Positions 60,333 through 64,000 of a stretch of DNA of 64,000 nucleotides are shown here, in pieces. Location: NCBI GenBank assembly GCA_002812745.2, contig NCSJ02000013.1:62001-126000 (forward strand). Reading direction: 5' to 3'. The notes beneath the pieces were generated by a model. The model did no database searches and had not been told where the DNA came from. It saw nothing but the letters and a program-made list of their open reading frames with translations. The DNA comes from Scytalidium lignicola. Taxonomy: Eukaryota; Ascomycota; Leotiomycetes. Both the position numbers and the translations under genes were made by a program. Position 1 is the stretch's first letter. Each line of letters begins with the position of its first letter.

Positions 60333-62949
60333 ATGCGTGTCATCCATCTGTGTTCTCTCATAATAGGATTATGTATGCTAGTTACCCAAGTCCTGGCTCA
60401 GTCCTATGCTGAAGGTGTTGTATAAACCTCTTAGCTCTAAACCCTGCTTTCTAATTATCTTGTGTAGGAAACGAGTATATTCCGCAGTATTTAACAGACA
60501 GTGTAAGTGAAATATTTCGTTTTCCCTTGTTGCAACTAATTGGGTGCTGAGAAGTGATCTTTACTTCAAAGAGAATTAGTTCTCTCTATCTATTACTTAT
60601 TGCGAAGGGCGAAAATAGTTGGAGCTTTCATTAACGAGATCTACAGCCTCTTCCACAAGGTCATCCCTGGGGAGGGAGAACTGCTAATAATACCGACGTG
60701 TGTAAGTTCTCACTCTTTAAAATTCTTTAAACCAGAGCATTAATATCGTTGTAGATAGTAAGTAATAGGGTCTCTATGGTTAGCTAACTTGTTTCTAAAC
60801 TTATCTTCAAACTAGATGGTATGTAGACTCTTTCCATATTTAAAAACTAAGTTACTCACTCCAAACAGACCCACCATACACAGGGTATGAGTACACAATA
60901 AAATCATGAAAACATAACTACTGCTAACTATTACACAGTGTTATACGTGCCTATGATTTCACAATCAAAAGAGAAGTGAAAGCACCTGATGGATACCAAA
61001 GAAGGCTCATATTAATAAATGGACAATTTCCTGGTCCACTCATTGAAGCAAATTGGTAACAATTTTATATGAAGTCATAGTTGTGAAATTATGTTTATTC
61101 TTAATAGGGGAGATACTATTCAAGTCAGAGTTCGTAACGAGATTGACGACCCTCCTGAAGGTGTAGCACTCCATTGGCATGGACTACTCCAAAAGTCATC
61201 TCAGTAAGGGCTTGATCACATTACTATTTTAGTGGTTGACTAACAATAAGCAGATGGATGGATGGCGTTCCTGGAATTCAGCAATGTCCAATCCCCCCCG
61301 GAAAAACTTTTACATATACATTTCGGGCCGACTTGTATGGTACTAGCTGGTATCATTCACACTATTCAGCACAATATGCTGATGGGATATATGGCCCAAT
61401 GATAATACACGGGCCAGACACTGTGCCCTACGATATCGGTATGCCAAATGTTTTATTATATTATTTCAATAATTCTAACGTAGAGCAGATAAAGGACCAA
61501 TACTGCTAACCGACTATTTCCATACACAATACTGGGATCTTGTGGCCGATGCTGTAGGAACTGACATCCATTCAGCTGTAAGTCGTTACACCTAATGCAA
61601 CCAGACATGATTAATTAAACCAAGACAGGTGCCATACTCTGATAATAATCTCATCAACGGGAAGAACAACTTCAATTGTGCTTCGGTTTCCCCAGGAGAT
61701 AGAACGCCTTGCAAAAATAACTCTGGCATACCGAATTTCAGATTTTCTCCAGGAAAAGTTCATAGACTTCGGCTTATCAATGCCGGTACTGAGGCGATCC
61801 AAAAGTTTAGCATCGATGGACACAACATGACTGTGATTGCAAATGACTTTGTACCTATTCAACCATATGAAACCCAAGGTCAGTGCTAGACTTTTTTGTC
61901 AGAGAAGTTAGTAGGTAGTAACTAACATTATGGTGCTAGTGGTTACTCTAGGAGTTGGCCAGCGAACTGATGTACTTGTGACTGGACTCTCTCATGAAAG
62001 CGGAGCATACATGATGAGGTCTTCCGTTGCGACTTGTTCCTCCTGTAAGAGCCCCAATGCAACTGCCATTATTTATTATCATCACGACGATTTATCTCGA
62101 CCTGTGACTACTACCCCTTGGCCTTCGTGGGTTGAGTCAGTGGCGCATAACTGTGCGAATGTAAGTCTTCAGTCCTCGTTACTATAATATTTTAAAGCTT
62201 TAACTGAGGAATGTAGGATTATCTTAACAAAACTGTTCCTTGGTATCCCATGCAGCCAGATCTCACACCGTCAGTAACAGAAACTATTAACATCGCGTAT
62301 GGTCAAAATGAAACGGGTCACTGGCTTGTAAGTCCATCTAAACATCATCACAGCTTTCAAAAGTACTAATATTATACAGTGGACAATGAATAATTCATCT
62401 TTTCGTGCAGATTATAACGCACCAATCTTGCTTCTCTCCAATCTTGGTAACAACTCATATCCTGATAACCCGGAGTGGAATGTCTACAACTTTGGCTCCA
62501 ACTCATCTATTCGTATTATCCTAAATAATCCTATTCCTGTAGCACATCCAATCCATTTACATGGTGTAAGCATATGTTTATTCTGCTATGCGTGAGGAGA
62601 CAAATGAGCTAAATCAAAACTTAGCACAACTTTTTNCGTCCTAGATGTTGGACAAGGGACCTGGACCAACTCAACTATTATCAACCCTACAAATCCTCAA
62701 CGTCGTGATGTTCAGATTATGCCCGGTGCTGGGTACTTAGTTCTTCAAATTACAGCTGATAATCCAGGGGTCTGGCCACTACATTGTCATATTGCCTGGC
62801 ACGTTTCTGGTGGACTGTATATATCGGTGATGGAGCGGCCGGATGACATCGCGAAGTTGCAGATACCATCTATCATGGCCCAGACTTGTAGAGATTGGGC
62901 AGCCTTCTCAGGTCACACAGTAATTGATCAGATTGATTCTGGTCTGTGA
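60333..62949 (+). CDS. Secreted multicopper oxidase (ascomycete laccase-like)
   Basis: The signal peptide [22 protein letters not shown] is at 60333. Exons between 60413 and 60938 are not resolved. Then come well-supported exons 60939-61055, 61108-61203, 61254-61438, 61495-61577, 61629-61878, 61940-62160, 62217-62327, 62380-62565 and 62625-62949. All four copper signatures are present: [35 protein letters not shown] and [44 protein letters not shown] marks the ascomycete MCO group close to pigment-type laccases. The N at 62636 adds one base after five T's; removing it restores FFVLDVGQG. It oxidises phenols or pigment precursors outside the cell or in the wall. Confidence 0.88.
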
Positions 62950-63270
62950 ATAGTGTGTATCCGCTAATTTGAGTAGCGAACAAGAGAGCAGGTCCTTAGG
63001 TTCCGATTAGTATTAGATAGATTTCACTTCTACATCCTCAGGCTTGGAAGGAAGATAGCTTACATTATTTAATTCGCTGGAAATTTATTAGAATAATCTC
63101 CTCTTAAAGTAAAAGTTAGAAATTTGAAGCTCTAACTAAAATTTACATTTGCTTGACTCAATATAGTTACCATCAAGAACTTCATTCGACGGTTTATTCC
63201 CTCGAGCTTCACTTGCAGAGATATCAAGTCCAGCAGGATGATATAATTTCAAGTTAACCTCCTATTTTGT
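62950..63270. other. Short intergenic between convergent genes
   Basis: 321 bp, AT-rich, presumably two terminators. Confidence 0.5.
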
Positions 63271-64000
63271 CTAAAATTTCATCCTGAAAAGCAGTTTGTC
63301 CTCATTGACAATCTCATCTTTCTTCAATAACAGCTCGTCCATATCCCAAGTGCAACTTAGATACCTACCTGCCAGCCAGTCAATTCTCTTCGATGTCAAG
63401 AAAGTCATAGTGTCCCCAGCTAGCTCTGGTGTATCTATCAACACTATATATTGTCAGCACCCGCGACTAATGTTCTAGGCGATGTAAATTACCATGGTGA
63501 ATTTGCTCAGGCATCCTAACCGCCAATTCAGTTGGAATACCACCGGGATGAACGCAATACGTCAACAAGCCCTTCTGTCCATAATCTACCATCAGATGCT
63601 CAGTAAAGCGCAGAAGCGCAAACTTTGATGTCTGGTATCCGCTCGCTCCGTATGCAATAACATGTGCCCCGACACTTGTTAAGTTGATTATGGTCTTTTC
63701 TCCGCTCTTTAATAGTAACGGAATAAATTCCTTCGTCATCCAGTACACACCTCTGATATTGATTTCATAATTCAACCAATATTCATGAGGATCACTCTCC
63801 TCAAGTACGACGAACCTATCCAGCCAGCCAGCATTATTAATGAGGATATCTACCATTCCAAACTCCTTTTCCGTAACTTTTGCAGCATTCTTCACGTCTT
63901 CGAATTTAAGAACATCAAGTTTTAGCTTGAGAACTTTTGGTGGTGTCTTCCCTGCAGCTTTTGCGGCAGCAACAATCTCTTTCTCTACCTCGTCAAGACC
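63271..64000 (-). CDS. Short-chain dehydrogenase/reductase, C-terminal part
   Basis: The gene continues beyond the window edge, so the N-terminal TGxxxGIG cofactor motif is missing. Visible exons are 63493-64000 and 63271-63443, joined by a 49-nt intron. The active-site and fold motifs are clear: LKLDVLKFEDV, VDILINNAGW, IINLTSVGAHV (Ser), SGYQTSKFALLRFTEHL (YxxxK) and YCVHPGGIPTEL. The last exon adds PELAGDTMTFLTSKRIDWLAGRY, typical of fungal classical SDRs of about 290 residues. The substrate is unknown. It is convergent with the multicopper oxidase. Confidence 0.9.

Overview
This window is nuclear DNA of a filamentous ascomycete (Pezizomycotina). The genes carry many short introns (mostly 47-70 nt, GT-AG, often with a CTAAC/CTAAT branch site). 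The families present are typically fungal: Zn2Cys6 regulators, UstYa/DUF3328, RTA1, 2EXR, NACHT-ankyrin, DUF1365, ascomycete multicopper oxidase. Long AT-rich intergenic stretches, transposon-derived elements and decaying genes point to an accessory region rather than a housekeeping one. The class (possibly Leotiomycetes) is a guess.

Layout. 1-14 kb holds the tail of an RTA1-like membrane protein, a vanillyl-alcohol-oxidase-type flavoenzyme, a DHA1-type MFS transporter, a Zn2Cys6 regulator, a small cysteine-rich secreted protein and a secreted berberine-bridge-type FAD oxidase. 14-25 kb holds a second Zn2Cys6 regulator, a type II membrane protein with two HxxHC motifs and an unknown secreted protein, with two related TA-flanked MITEs about 10 kb apart in opposite orientation.

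25.2-30 kb is the most interesting part. A secreted precursor made of KR-separated tandem repeats is divergently transcribed from two UstYa/DUF3328 genes. This is the minimal architecture of a fungal dikaritin-type RiPP pathway. The candidate core (two near-identical DEFGPW/DEFGSW modules) has no tyrosine, so any oxidative crosslink would have to use Phe, Trp or aliphatic positions.

31-45 kb holds a disrupted 2EXR gene, an ACS-family MFS transporter divergent from a TauD-like dioxygenase (a possible sulfonate-use pair), a flavin monooxygenase broken by a stop and a frameshift, an intact Baeyer-Villiger-type monooxygenase, and a DUF1365 membrane protein. 48-64 kb holds an aldo-keto reductase convergent with an ochratoxinase-like amidohydrolase, a decaying NACHT-ankyrin (NLR) gene of about 6 kb, a multicopper oxidase and the C-terminal part of a short-chain dehydrogenase.

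Six single Ns each sit directly after a homopolymer run. Deleting the N restores the reading frame in both coding cases, so they look like assembly padding rather than biology. Exon boundaries were inferred by eye from splice signals, frame and family conservation; no alignment or transcript data were available.
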